Positions 21,536-32,800 are shown, counted from the first letter of the stretch. The stretch: 64,000 bases of DNA from Schistocerca nitens (GCF_023898315.1 NC_064615.1:909266742-909330741), one strand, 5' to 3'. Notes: a model not told the origin generated them from the sequence alone. Made by a program: numbers and translations.

Positions 21536-22930
21536 CACTGAAGAACCAAAGAATCTGGTTCACCGGTCAAATATCGTGTAGGGCCCCCACGAACACACGT
21601 AAGTGCCGCAGCACAACGTGGCATGGATCGATTAATGTCTTAAGTAGTGCTGGAGGGAATTCATGGATCTTCAGGGCTGTCCATAAATCCGAATGGTACG
21701 AGGGGGTGGAGATCTCTTCTGAACAGCACATTGCAAGGCGTCCCAGATATACTCTATAATGTCCATGTCTAGGGAGTTTGATAGCCATCGGAAGTGTTTA
21801 AACTCTGAAGAGTGTTTCTGAAGCCACTCTGTAGCAATTCTAGACGTGTAGCGTGTCGCATTGTCCTGCTGGAATTGCAAAATCCGTCCGAATGCACAGT
21901 GGACATGAATGGACGCGTGTCACCTTCCAGAGTCGTATCTCAACGTTCAGGGGTCCCATATCACTCCAACTGCACACGCTCCACACCATTATAAGGCCTC
22001 CACCAGCTTGAACAGTACCCTGCTGAGGTTCAGGGTCCACTGATTCATGAGGTTGTCTCCATTCCCTCACACGCCTATCAGCTGGTTACAATTTGAAGTG
22101 AGACTCGTCCGACCAGGCAACGTTTTTCCAGTCATGGACAGTCTAATGTCGGTGCTGACGGGCCCAGGCGCGGCATAAAGCTTTGTGTCCTGCAGTCATC
22201 AAGGTTACACGAGTGGGTCTTCGGCTCCGAAAGCCCATATCGATGACGTTTCGTTGAATGGTTCGCACGCTGACACTTCTTGATGGCCCAGCACTGAAAT
22301 CGGCAGCAATTCGCAGAAAGGTTGCACTTCTGTCACGTTGAACGATTCAATTCAGTCGTCGTTGGTCCTGTTCTTGCAGGATGTTTTTCCGGCCGCATTG
22401 ATGTCTGAGATTTGATGTTTTACCGGATTCCGGGTATCCATGGTACACTCGTGAAACTGTCGTACGGGAAAATCCCCACATCATCACTACCTCGGAGGTG
22501 TCCTGTCCGCAGCTCGTGGTCGTGCGGTAGCGTTCTCGCTTCCCACGCCCGGGTTCCCGGGTTCGATTCCTGGCGGGGTCAGGGATTTTCTCTGCCTCGT
22601 GATGACTGGGTGTTGTGTGATGTCCTTAGGTTAGTTAGGTTTAAGTAGTTCTAAGTTCTAGGGGACTGATGACCATAGCTGTTAAGTCCCATAGTGCTCA
22701 GAGCCATTTTTGAGATGCTGTGTCCCACCTCTCGTGCGCCGACTATAACAAAACGTTCAGTTACTTAAATCTTGATAACCTGCCACTGTAGCAGCAGTAA
22801 GCGATCTAACAAATGCGCAGACACTTGTCCTCTTATACAGGCGTGCTGTCCGCAGTACCGTATTCTGCCTGTTTACATAACTCTGTATTTGAATACGCTT
22901 GCCTGAACCAGTATCTCTGACGCTTCAGTG
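21536..22930 (-). mobile_element. Tc1-like DNA transposon (DD36E spacing), SINE-interrupted
   Basis: The ends match as inverted repeats: cactgaag at 21536 and cttcagtg ending at 22930, followed inward by agaatctggtt versus its partner, and both sides are flanked by TA, the Tc1/mariner target. The minus-strand transposase shows VREWRQPHESVDP and GGGLIMVWSVCSWSDMG, then FQQDNAT and IIEYIWDAL. Between the second catalytic Asp and the Glu I count 36 residues, so the triad is DD36E rather than the usual DD34E. N-terminal HTH sequence lies near 22740-22350 and is split by a SINE at about 22505. Frameshifts make it non-functional. Confidence 0.93.
22505..22710 (+). mobile_element. SINE with tRNA-Gly-like head inside Tc1 element
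   Basis: The head (gcagctcgtggtcgtgcggt) with B-box gggttcgattcc resembles a class I tRNA-Gly with CCC in the anticodon position, unlike the class II head of the main family. From gtccttaggttagttagg onward the tail is the same as the main SINE. Tc1 sequence gaggtg precedes and gagatgctgtgtccc follows, an imperfect target duplication. The insertion postdates the transposon. Confidence 0.9.
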
Positions 22931-22932
22931 TA

Positions 22933-23220
22933 TAAGACACGAATCTTTCACGTAATTGGACTATCAAAATCACACACTACACGCGTGTGACGAATCTCCG
23001 ATCACATGTCACAGTGGAAACACTCATAATGGAGCTAAAGCCGATTATCGAACACGTGATACATGACTGACCACGAACACATTCGCCATCTAACTCCCAA
23101 AAAAGCCACTCAGATAACAGCTTCTCGGTGGCTGCCGCAGTAGGCAAACTACAACCTGCTGCTGAGAGAACATGACAGGAGATAGCCAGGAGTTTCGCGT
23201 TTCATAAATAAGTTTCGAAT
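22933..23220. other. Unassigned stretch
   Basis: No recognisable element between the Tc1 copy and the next SINE. Confidence 0.4.
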
Positions 23221-23232
23221 ACATGTGACAGC

Positions 23233-23433
23233 GCCGGCCGGAGTGGCCAAGCGGTTCTAGGCGCTACAGTCTGGAACCGCGAGACCGCTACGGTCGCAGG
23301 TTCGAATCCTGCCTCGGGCATGGATGTGTGTGATGTCCTTAGGTTAGTTAGCTTTAAGTAGTTCTAAGTTCTAGGGGACTGATGACCACAGCAGTTGAGT
23401 CCCATAGTGCTCAGAGCCGTTTGAACCATTTGA
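23233..23433 (+). mobile_element. tRNA-headed SINE with 12-bp TSD
   Basis: The head begins gccggccggagtggccaag, B-box ggttcgaatcc near 23301; the tail ends gagccgtttgaaccat. The target duplication acatgtgacagc is perfect at 23221-23232 and 23434-23445. Confidence 0.95.
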
Positions 23434-23445
23434 ACATGTGACAGC

Positions 23446-23869
23446 AAAGAGAAACAGTTCAGATTCTCACTCCAAGGGGCAAACCGTACAGCATCTAACT
23501 CTGTGCAGATTTCGTTGCACATGATTGAATGTACTATAGGAACTTTAAATCGCTGTTAGGGAAATCGAGTACAGGATTCAGTCGAACCGCGCAACTCAGA
23601 TCTCAGTGTACAGCTGACAGTACCAAGCATCGGAAATAAAGTTTAGGTGAAACTTCCAAACGTTCCGCACTCATTGAAAACGTAAATATACCATCTAGGA
23701 ATAGCACGTCATGCTAGAAATCTCGTGAAGTGATCCAAAACGACTTCCGCGGATGTGACGCCTAAGCTTATCGGCAACATACTTGCACACTGGTTCTAAG
23801 TATGAGACCGACAAATACAGTATTAATAACTATTCATACACATGGTCCACATACCAGTCAGACAATAGG
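23446..23869. other. Unassigned stretch
   Basis: No recognisable element or convincing frame. Confidence 0.4.
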
Positions 23870-24058
23870 CGCTGTCCGATGTGGCCCAGCGGTTCTATGC
23901 GCTTCAGTCCGGAACCGCGCTGCTGCTATGGTCGCAAGTTCGAATCCTGCCCTGGACATGGATGTGTGTGACGTCCTTAGATTAGGTTTAAGTAGTTGTA
24001 AGTCTATGGGACTGATGACCTCAGATGTTAAGTCTCATAGTGTTTGGAGCCGTTTTGA
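23870..24058 (+). mobile_element. Diverged tRNA-headed SINE
   Basis: The head is tgtccgatgtggcccagcgg with a B-box altered to agttcgaatcc. The tail lacks one ggttagtt unit and ends tttggagccgttttgaa. Divergence is clearly higher than in neighbouring copies and no target duplication is visible, so this is an older insertion. Confidence 0.85.
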
Positions 24059-25149
24059 ATAATACTTTTTTAATCATTAACCACATGTTGTTTGCTAAAC
24101 CACTCAAAACTGGGCCACCACATTTCAGAATACGTGATTTATGATCGATTAGGAACACAAAAACATACTACACTCACCGAAAAACCACGGAGACGTCAGC
24201 TTGTAGGTCCCTACAAGAAACAACGCTGTAGTTTGCAGAAAGTAAGAATTCCATTCGATGCTTTCAACATTTGAGAAGTGAGTAACCACGATGGAACAAG
24301 TGTACTAAATACCTGAAGCACTTCAGCTACTCGTAAGAATACTAAACATTACTCAACTCTATTGTACTGCCCATGACGGCGCAGTGAAAAGCATCCGGCA
24401 TCAACATCTAAAAACATCATTTCACGCCTCGGCGAAAGAACTAACAAAAACATCATCACAGCTGCTAGAGAATTTCACCTCCCTAACAGCTGGAAGCTCC
24501 AGGTGACGAAAACAGCCGTCAGAGAGCGTCAATATGATAGACACCGCCGTGCACGGTTGGTGCCGGGGTTCTTAAAATTAGAGCAAGACAGGACCGCAAG
24601 ACACACATACTCGTACATCTATCGATTCCACTTAAAAGCTGTTTCTTATGACAAATTTCCTCCAGTTCATCTCATTAACTACTGTAGTCCCGTCAGTCAG
24701 GGTGACTGAGGAATATGGCCCTAGGCTATTCAGAGGAACCATCAAGAAATTCGCTGTGGATGCTGCGCAAAATCCATAATGTGAATCGCAGACATTAATT
24801 TCAGTCGGCACTGAGATATCTGGTTAGTAATTTAGGGACTCGACGGTGGAATCAAATTTAATGTCGAATACTCCTTTCAAATTTGACAGGGATCTTAGCC
24901 TCTTACATTTTCTCGTTGCAGAAGTTGCAACAAATCTATCCCGTGCTTATTCCCCACTAAACCCTCATATGTGGTTAAGAAGGCTAGGGAAATATCGTTT
25001 AGAAGACATAGTACCAGAGACTCTCTCTACATCTGCAGGACTATGCAATTCACCCTAAAGAGTTTTGCAGCAGGTTCATGGAATCACTTCCAGACTAGTG
25101 TTCTACTCTCAAACAGCAAATGGAGAAAATGAACACCGAAATCTTTCCG
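24059..25149. other. Unassigned stretch
   Basis: Several short plus-strand frames (24092, 24503, 24846) have no motif I recognise. The frame at 24846-25058 could belong to a worn mobile element, but I cannot assign one. Confidence 0.35.
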
Positions 25150-25855
25150 TGTGAGCTCTAACTTCTCTTCCTATGATGACCATTTCTCCCTGTGTCAGTG
25201 AGGTAAACAAAATTTTTTACGGCTTTAGTTTAATGATTGACACTCCATTTCGGGTATAATATGCGTACCACTCTCTTCCCTGCGTGTAGCGCTCTCTTCC
25301 CTGTTTCGCGATACAACAAAACTTTTGAACTACGTCAAAGTCTCACGCCAGTCCTGCGTGGTAAGGATCACATTCTGCGCAACAGTAATACGGATAAAGT
25401 GGGAAAAAGCGTAGTTTAGGTAGACTGTTTAATAGATCTGTTGAATATTCTAAGTGTTCTGCCAATAGAAGGCAATCTTTGGTTCACGTCCTCTACATCA
25501 TTTTCTGTGAAATAGTTAGAAATTGAAATCTTGGTAATTAAAAACCCTAGGTTTTTAGTTACATCGACAATGTTTACATCTGTGTGAGTTATAGTGTAAC
25601 CTAAAATTGTCTTTAGCACTCATGTGGAGAACCTCACAGATTTTATCTCTTATGGTCAGGTGGGACATTCCGTTAAATACTTGCTGAAGTCATTTTGCAA
25701 TTCGTTTTGATCTTTGATGACTTTACTACACTGTAAACGGTAGCATACTCTGCAAAAAATCTAAGAGGACTGCTCATGTTCTTTCATAAATCGTTTATAC
25801 AGTTTAATGACAGCAGAGGTCCTGTGAACTTTCTTGTGGAACCCTAGATATCACT

Positions 25856-26695
25856 ACATCTACATCTCTATAGCCACTCCACAAGCCACCGTACGGTGCG
25901 TGGCGGAGGGTATCCTATCTTCGTAGTCCTTGAGCGCAACGTGTGTTGGCGGCAGTGGAATCGCTCAGAAGTCAGCTTCAAATTCCGGTTCTCTAAATTT
26001 TCTCAATAGGGTTTCTTGAAAAGAACGTCGCCCTCCCTATAGGGATTCTCATTTTAGTTCCCGAAGCATCTATGAAACGCATACGTGTTGTTCGAATCCC
26101 CTGGTAACAAATCTTGCAGCCTACCTCTGAACTGCTTGGATGTCTTCCTTTAATCCGACCTGATATGGATCCAAATCACTCGAGCAGTACTCAAGAATAG
26201 GTCTCCTTTACAGGTGAACCACTCTTTCCTAAAATTCTCCCAATAAACAGAAATCGACCATTCGTCTTCCCTACAGCAGTTCTCACATGCTCGTTCTATC
26301 TCATAAAGTTTTGCAACGTTACGCTCAAACATTTAAACTACTTCAGTGTGTCAAGCAGGACACTAGTCAAACTGTATCCTACTCGTCCGTATTAACTTAC
26401 TCTTTTCCACATTCAGGGCTAGCTGCCATTCATCAAACCAAATGGTCGTCTAAGTCGTCTAAGTCTTCTTGAATCTTTCTACAGACACTTCGACACCTTA
26501 CCATATACAACGGCATCATCGGCAGACAGCTGCATATTCTGCCCATCCTGTTCGCCGAACCATTTATGTATACAGAGAACAACAGCGATCCTATTACACT
26601 GCTCTGGGACACTCCTGACGATACACTTGTCTCTGATGAAGACTCGCCGTCGAGGACAACATAATTGGTTCTATTATTTAAGAAGTCTTCGAGTT
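25856..26695 (-). mobile_element. Second Jockey/CR1-group LINE nested in the first
   Basis: Its 3' end is the short tandem tail (complement of tacatctacatctcta) at 25856, followed by ccaccgtacggtgcgtggcg, a 3' UTR motif paralleling ccacccaacggtgtgtggtg in the LINE at 6540. RT C-terminal and YADD-region sequence follow (gcatcatcggcagacagctg near 26512 encodes the FADD-like box region in complement). At about 26695 the sequence returns to the outer LINE. It is 5'-truncated and worn. Confidence 0.75.
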
Positions 26696-26928
26696 ACTTT
26701 ACATGACTTCCGGTCAGTTACTATGTATTCTGATCTTTTGGCAGAAAATCTTGAAGCTATTCTTGTAACTGAGGCAACACACCAAAGACACTCCATTCAA
26801 TTAGAAGCCGCTAGTGAGGAACGGTGTCAAAAGCTTTCTGGGAAACAAAAGATATGGAATGAACTTGAACCCCCCCCCCCCCCCCTATCTGTAGCAGTCG
26901 TTACTTTTCGTAAAAAGTACCAGTCGTG

Positions 26929-27283
26929 AAACATCCTGGTAGATTAAAACTGAGTGCCGGACCGAGGCTCGTACTCGAGACCTTTGCCTTTCGCAGGCAA
27001 GTGCTTTACCAACTGAGCTACCCAAGCACTACTCACGCCACGTCCTCAAATATTTACTACTGCCAGTATTTGGTCTCCTACCTTCCAAACTTTACAGAAG
27101 CTCTCCTCGGAAGTAAAGCTGTGAGGACAGGGCGTGAGTCGTGCTTGGGTTGCTCAGTTGGTAGAGCACTTGCCCGAGAAAGGCAAAGGTCCCAGGTTCG
27201 AGTCTCGGTCCGGCACACAGTTTTACTTTGCCAGGAAGTTTCAAATCAGCGCACAGTCGGATGCAGAGTGAGAATCTCATTCT
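26929..27283. repeat. Inverted tRNA-like repeat with 13-bp TSD, inside LINE
   Basis: It starts aaacatcctggtagatt and ends gagaatctcattct. The left half carries antisense tRNA-like sequence (gagctacccaagca, complement B-box near 26970) and the right half the sense copy (gttgctcagttggtagagca, B-box ggttcgagtctc near 27196). The target duplication agtaccagtcgtg is perfect at 26916-26928 and 27284-27296, and both sides belong to the outer LINE. The arms have diverged and part of the centre is missing, so it is older than the copy at 60653. Confidence 0.9.
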
Positions 27284-27660
27284 AGTACCAGTCGTGTTTC
27301 ACAAGATGTTTTCTGAATACTAGCTGCATATGTATCAGCAGACAGTTTTCTTCGAGATATTCCGTGATGTTGGAACACAGTATATCCAAAATGTTACTAC
27401 AATCAGATATCAATGATATGAATCTATAACTCAGCGAATTACTTCTATTTCCTTTCTTGCGTCTGGTGTGACCTGAGTAACATTCCAGTCTTTAGGTTTG
27501 GATTTTTGGCCTATTTAACGACTGTATATCTTACTGTTTGTCCAGACCTTTCAGCTGATAGTTTGACGATTTCGTTACAAATACGTTTTGCGTACAGCAC
27601 TTACTACTTTTGAGATATCAAAGATACTTCTAAAGAAAAGTCGGCTGAACATCAGAAACT

Positions 27661-28180
27661 GACTCCAGCAAGTCGCATGTCGAGACAAACTGATTAAGTC
27701 TTCGTCTATGTGCCAGGCACGACTCGAATTCATTATGTTTAGCAACCTTAGTGAGCGTGGCTAACGGGTCAAAACTGCCAGAATTTTAATATACCTAAAT
27801 TTTTTGTCTTTTGATTATTTCGTACTCTATCAGAGTACAGAAGATTTTAACTTGATTTACAACAGCGGTTTATGCTATATTTCACAATCCACCCGTGCTT
27901 AATGTGTTAAATCGACGGAGACTGAAAATACTTCTTCATTTGCTTAGAAAGATCTTGTACGACGGGCAAAAGCGGAATATAAAGAGTCGTAGCGCCACCT
28001 CTCAGACGCGTCTTCAAATTACAGCGCCCCCCCCCCTCCCCTTTCCCACGCACTACGCATACCGAAAACAAACCCATAGTCGTATCTCAAAGAAACAAAC
28101 AAACTACCGCAAAGAAAATACAAATTCAGTCGTAAACCTGGAAGTGCGTTCTGATTTCCTCGTCGGACCTACGCGTTCTT
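27661..28180. other. Unassigned stretch
   Basis: AT-rich sequence, some of which may be very worn LINE. A C-rich tract (cgcccccccccctcccc) sits near 28025. No convincing gene. Confidence 0.4.
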
Positions 28181-28620
28181 CTTCCGGGAATGCGACGTGC
28201 TGAATTTTCCATTTCATTTTCTCCGGTGGCTGTTGACGCCTCCACCTCCCCCCCCCCTAGCCAGGGCAGGCGGCGGGCACGCTTGGAGCGACGCCAGGAC
28301 GTTCGCCTTGAACCTGGGCCGGCGCAGCACCACATACTGTCCGGGTTTTGCGGCTCCGCCCTTGCGGGACAATTTCCCCCAACGACGCGCGACGCGTCCT
28401 CCTCCGGACCGTAGTACCGCTGCAAGGACGCCTCCGGGGGTCATTGGAAGCAGACCGAGGGCCAGTCGCAGATCACCAACAGCTGACCCGGGTTCTCCTC
28501 CACGTCGCTGTATGACGTAGATGTCAGCGCGTCCTAGGACCGGAGAAATTCTCGGAGCGCGATTGCGGATTTTTCAGCTCACGTCCGATTCTCGACTCGT
28601 GCGATGTAACGGATGTCAAG
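28180..28620. other. GC- and CpG-rich island, possible exon or promoter
   Basis: This stretch is far richer in G+C and CpG than the surrounding DNA (for example cgacgcgcgacgcgtcc near 28382). Overlapping frames exist on both strands: plus 28190-28520 and minus 28444-28126, which is what GC richness alone produces. The minus frames are Arg/Gly/Pro-rich. It could be a CpG-rich promoter or first exon of a host gene, but I see no clear splice signals or known domain. Confidence 0.35.
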
Positions 28621-28804
28621 AGCGTACGCATATCTGACTAGGCGGGGGAACTTGGCAGCGGCAGTGTCAGAAAGACTGAATGGCGAATCGGTTTTGACAT
28701 TACAATAAAATCTTCACGGCTTTTATGTCGTAGTAGACACAGAGTGAGCGCGACGCCTGCGGAACAGTACCGCTGTCTTTTCACTTTGTGGAGAAGTTCC
28801 TGTG
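28621..28804. other. Unassigned stretch
   Basis: Nothing recognised between the GC-rich island and the mariner relic. Confidence 0.4.
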
Positions 28805-29590
28805 TATTGCAGTCCAAAAAGTAATGCACAACTTTTTTCCTCGGCCTATTTTGGTTGAAAAAATGCGGCATTTGTTGTTGTACATCGTGGAAGGTTCACG
28901 CTTTAGCCCCTATAATTTCGTTATGATAGATGGCTGCGTTAAACGTTGCCTTCAAAATGGCGTCTGTTGCGGAGTTGAGTTCCAAGCAGAGAACTGTCAC
29001 TGAGTTGATTTTGGCAAAAAAACAGATCATCGTAGATAATCAAAGGCGCTAGCAAAATGTCTACGGAGACATGACGGTGAACAAAAGCACGGTGCATCGT
29101 TGGGTGAGGCGTCTTTCGTCATCACAATGGGGCCACAATCACTGTTACTTCGGCTCGTCACATTTGTAAGCTTGAAACTTCCTTGAAACCAGGACTGAGA
29201 AGAGCTGTTTTGTTCCAGCAGGATGGCGCAAAATCACTCACTGCGAACATTCTTGTGGCCATTCTTCGACGCATGGTTTCTGGACAGATAATCTCACATT
29301 TCGGCACCGTTTCTTGGCTTCCCAGATCTCCACACATATCAGTGTGTGACTTTTTTCTGCGAAAATACCTCAAAAGTCATGTCTGTGTTCATAAACCGCG
29401 ATATTTGGACCAGATGAAGAATCGAATCATTGAAGAAATTGCTGCCATCCCTGCAGAGACAACCATCCCCCTTGGACGGGGGATTTGAAGAAGGTACTTG
29501 AACTGTGCATTCAAAATTGTGGCATCATTTCGGGATATTGTTCTTCACAAGTAAGTGTCGTCTACATTAAATGGCAAGTAATTTTCTTTG
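28805..29590 (+). mobile_element. Mariner-like element with large internal deletion
   Basis: The 5' part reads MASVAELSSKQRTVTELILA (start near 28957) and continues to VYGDMTVNKSTVHRWVRRLS, a mariner-type N-terminal helix-turn-helix. It then jumps at about 29125 to GATITVTSARH and the catalytic half: RAVLFQQDGAKSLTANI (second Asp), then PRSPHISVCDFFLRKYLKSH (third Asp region) and MKNRIIEEIAAIPAETT. The stretch holding the first catalytic Asp is absent, which is typical of internally deleted non-autonomous copies. One stop interrupts the N-terminal part. Terminal repeats are not clear. Confidence 0.8.
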
Positions 29591-29869
29591 CTTTAATGAC
29601 AATAAACATGCATTAGTTTTAGAACCGATCAAGCATTCTTTATTCAAAAACCGTTTCTCCCATGTGCCATCCAGTATTTATGAATAAAACAAAGAAGCGA
29701 TATAAAATGAGAGGAACACACAAAATTAGTGCTAAGGAAGGTGAATGGGAAAGTGTGGCGCATATGTACAGGAAATCACATACTGGACTCTGGTGCAACC
29801 AGTTCGAGAATATTGTTCCAGTATTAATAGTATGTATGAAGTACGCATGCCAACAGACATTGAACGAAT
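29591..29869. other. Unassigned stretch
   Basis: No recognisable element. The overlapping frames on the two strands look like chance. Confidence 0.35.
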
Positions 29870-30215
29870 TATGTGACGCGCTGCTAGGTTTGTAACAGGT
29901 CAGACTACTGCTCCTACTGCTTGAGGACCTTAAAGGGAATGATGTAGTTATCGTCAAACCCAGTTGGGTAAATTTAGACAATCTGTGTCCTAAAATGACT
30001 GTGTGGTCATTATGCTGCCCTTACAAGTGTTTCGTGTTTCGATGATAAGAATAAGATAAAGGAGACCAGGGTGCGTACAGAGGCATACAGAAAGCTGTAT
30101 TTTTCCTCGCTCAGTGCGCGGCTGGAACAGAAAGGAAAATTCACGATATTGGTACCATCTCGTTTGATGGATTAAGGGGTAGTGTCGACTACACGCCAGC
30201 TATGTAATATTGGCC
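29870..30215 (+). mobile_element. LINE ORF2 C-terminal remnant, Jockey/CR1 group
   Basis: Readable pieces are ARFVTG at 29885 and ETRVRTEAYRKLYF near 30068, which parallel the ARFVTG and VRTEAFxxSFFPR blocks in the LINE at 6540-7135. They are in order but frame-shifted relative to one another. It is a short, old fragment. Confidence 0.6.
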
Positions 30216-30429
30216 TATTATATGACTGTACACAAGCTTGGAATCCTGCCCGTTTACATTGGCTAAGGGGCCTAAAGATCGTGTAACAGAACACAGAATC
30301 TCGTTGCGTAAATGAATTAAATGCAAGTAGACGACTGCTGGTCTTCTAATTTTTATTTACAATTTAGTTTCAATTATAAGAAAGGCAAAAGATGTAATAC
30401 ATATATACATACGTACCCAGAACAAGTTT

Positions 30430-31195
30430 TCATGAAATCTGAATTTAATCATTTCCACGCATACGTCGATGATGCGTTCGTTATGTGACAGTATGGGAGA
30501 GTCCCCAGACGAATTCTTCGAGCACCTCAGCAAAAGACCTCAAAACATGGAATTTACAGTGAGGTTTATGGAGAGCAAATGTAGCCAGATTTTGACAGTT
30601 CATGTGCAGAAAACGCCTGATGTCGCTTTGGGACATGGAGTACAAAGGAAACCCAACGAGGCGGCCCTGTATCTTCCAGTGACCAGCTGCCATCACCCAG
30701 GACATCTGCACTCCTTTCTGACATTAATGCCAGACAGAACGAAGGCCATTATGTAATTAGAGGGATTTACCGATGGAGCTGGTCCGCCAAAAATGACTTA
30801 CGCTAAAATGACGTACTTAAGATAGCGCTGGAGGCAAAGACCCAACGACAAAAGAAAAACACGAAGAAACAATGAAACAGAAATTTTCGTTCCTGCCATA
30901 TGTCGGTGCAGCTCCGGAAGGAAACGGGAGATGTATACCTAAAAAAGGTATCAAGCCCATTTTTCTACCAATTTCAAAAATAAAGAACCTTTTGGGCAGC
31001 GTAAAATAAGACTTCTGGTTCGTAGACCTGAGGCATATCATATCCGGTGCGAAAATGGCAATTCCTACATCGGAGAACGCAATGCTGTGTCTTCCTACGT
31101 TTTACTGTACTCGGGCAGGGAAATAAATCTGCACTGACCGGGCAGTGCTCAACGGAAAAGCACATGTTAGATTTCGAAAAATCGTCGCTCATCTC
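30430..31195 (+). mobile_element. Penelope-like element, RT C-terminus through linker
   Basis: It opens with FHAYVDDAFVM near 30450, the YVDD catalytic box in the form used by Penelope-like RTs. The frame at 30469-30756 holds MEFTVRFM, a VALGHGVQRKPNEAALYLPV stretch matching the LGHxVYRKPTHTDxYL signature, then CHHPGHLHS for SHHHPAQK. FLPYVG and SKIKNLLGSVK (30890-31010) belong to the linker before the endonuclease. The endonuclease is barely recognisable. It is a broken, old fragment. Confidence 0.8.
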
Positions 31196-31199
31196 TTCA

Positions 31200-32800
31200 T
31201 CAAGTTGTCCGTAATTGGGATTTCTAGGTATTTAGTTGAATCTAGAACATTCAGATTTGTGTGGTTTATCGTGTAACACAAATTTCTTAAAGTACTCGGG
31301 TGGAGGACACAACACTTTTCGTTTTCACGATTAATTATCGCTCTTCACATCAAATGGCTATCTTAGCTAAATCATTTTGTTGTTTCTTTTTTTATTATGA
31401 TTACTTTACTAAACGGTAAACGTCATCATATGCAAACAGTCTAGGAGGACGGCGTTTACATCGACTAAGAACAGCAGAGGGCCTATAACGTCCTTGGGAG
31501 ACCCCAGATATAAGTTCGGTTTCGCTATATGACTTCCCGTCAGTTTCTGAAAAGTGTGACGCTTCTGACACGAAATCACTAATTCAGTCACGCAGCTGAG
31601 ACACTACACAGTAGGTACGCAGTCTGAATAGAAGCCTTTTGGGGAACGGCGTAAAAAATCTGTAAATCCAGAAATATGGCCTTGGTTTGAAATAACAATG
31701 TTTTCCAAATCCGTGCTCGTCATTTTCCAGTACATCGTTTTCTCAGAGTTCTTCATAATGTTGGAACACAGTATACGCTCTAAAATCCTACTACAGATCG
31801 TTGTCAGCGATATGCGTCTATGATTCAGCGGATTATGTCTACTTTCTTTTTGTGGTACCCTTAGGAATGGATCTTTCGTCTAGCGGGCGGCTGTTAATGA
31901 TAGCTCAGAATGGAGTAGTTGCACAAGCGTAGTTTAACATTGACAATATTGCTATAAAACCTGGTACACTTGCTTTTATTAAGGGCCTTTACATGTCACG
32001 CTAGACCAAGATATCTAGTTCCAGATTACTCATGCAGGTAGTTGTTCCTGATTCGAATGCTGGAAAATTTTTTGGGTCTTGTTTGGTGAAAGACTTTTAG
32101 GAATCTATACTTAGCAACCTTACATTAGTGGCAACATTACAATATGTCTAAGCGCTGATATACTTTACATAAGATCAGAATCTCTTTGGATTTACTGCCA
32201 TATTTCTAAAAGGGTTTCGTTGTGGAAACGATTAATAGCAACACGTGTTGATGTTCGCACTATATTTAGAGCATCTTCAAACCGTCGCAAAACTTGGAGA
32301 TTTACCGTTCGTTTAGATCTGGCATGCTTCCTTCGTTGCTTCTGCAAAAGTGTCCCGTCCCAGTCTGTGTAACGCGTATGTTCTGTTGCGTCTCTTATTA
32401 ATTTACTTGGTATGAAACTCTCATTTACCGTCAATATTTGTTTTTATTTCAGTCACATTTAGCCAGTGTATACTTAGGAATGGAGGCTGCCTCTTAGGAA
32501 ATCGTCAAGGTAAGGTTTGTGAGCTTTTTTAAATAGATGCGTTTCATTTTTGTGAGCCTCGATGTTTCGGCATTCAGTCTCGCTAAAACAACCTTGTTGT
32601 CACCAGTTCAGCTAACCGTCATGACACTCCCTATTTCCTCAGGATTGTTTGTCGTTAAGAGGTCTAGTTTTCTGTAGCAACCACACCCCTTTCGTGAAGG
32701 CTCCTGAACCATTTACTTGGAATAATTTTCGAAGAAATCATTTAGTGCAGCTTCGGACGGCTTTTAACTATGCAACATCATTCAGAATTGCTCTTCACCA
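31200..32800 (-). mobile_element. Old Jockey/CR1-group LINE (RT and upstream ORF2)
   Basis: Minus-strand homology follows the same order as the LINE at 25150-27660. RT parts lie at 31200-31900 (the acagcagagggcctataacg motif at 31469 parallels acagcagaggtcctgtgaac in the other copy). The pre-RT linker at 32180-32430 includes basic residues and SRTNARKTERTLL-like decay (frame 32434-32192). Endonuclease-end sequence lies at 32540-32720 with cattcagtctcgctaaaacaac. Stops and indels are frequent. The left boundary abuts the Penelope fragment; the right one fades near the SINE at 32933. Confidence 0.7.

Larger units (their letters stand above)
25150..27660 (-). mobile_element. Old Jockey/CR1-group LINE, split by two later insertions
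   Basis: LINE sequence on the minus strand occupies about 25150-25855, 26696-26928 and 27284-27660. The 3' UTR and ORF2 C-terminus lie at 25150-25620 (KNLGFLITKISISNYF resembles the post-RT YLGV block). RT sequence follows, with the region just after GVPQGS near 25830 and the FDTV/KAFD region near 26820-26870. More RT continues beyond the tRNA-like repeat (27300-27520). A second LINE (25856-26695) and the inverted tRNA-like repeat (26929-27283) separate the parts. A run of about 17 C lies inside the RT part near 26869. Only fragments of frame survive. Confidence 0.75.

Noticed and set aside
26869-26886. Long C-run as a functional element
   Set aside because: It lies inside a dead LINE where related copies have only a few C, so it is a slippage expansion or sequencing artefact. 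The same caution applies to C-runs near 28027, 28246 and 63381.
28488-28508. 2A-like peptide motif DVEENPG on the minus strand
   Set aside because: The residue after NPG is Gln rather than the Pro required for 2A activity, the frame is short, and the region is compositionally GC-rich; chance is the simpler explanation.
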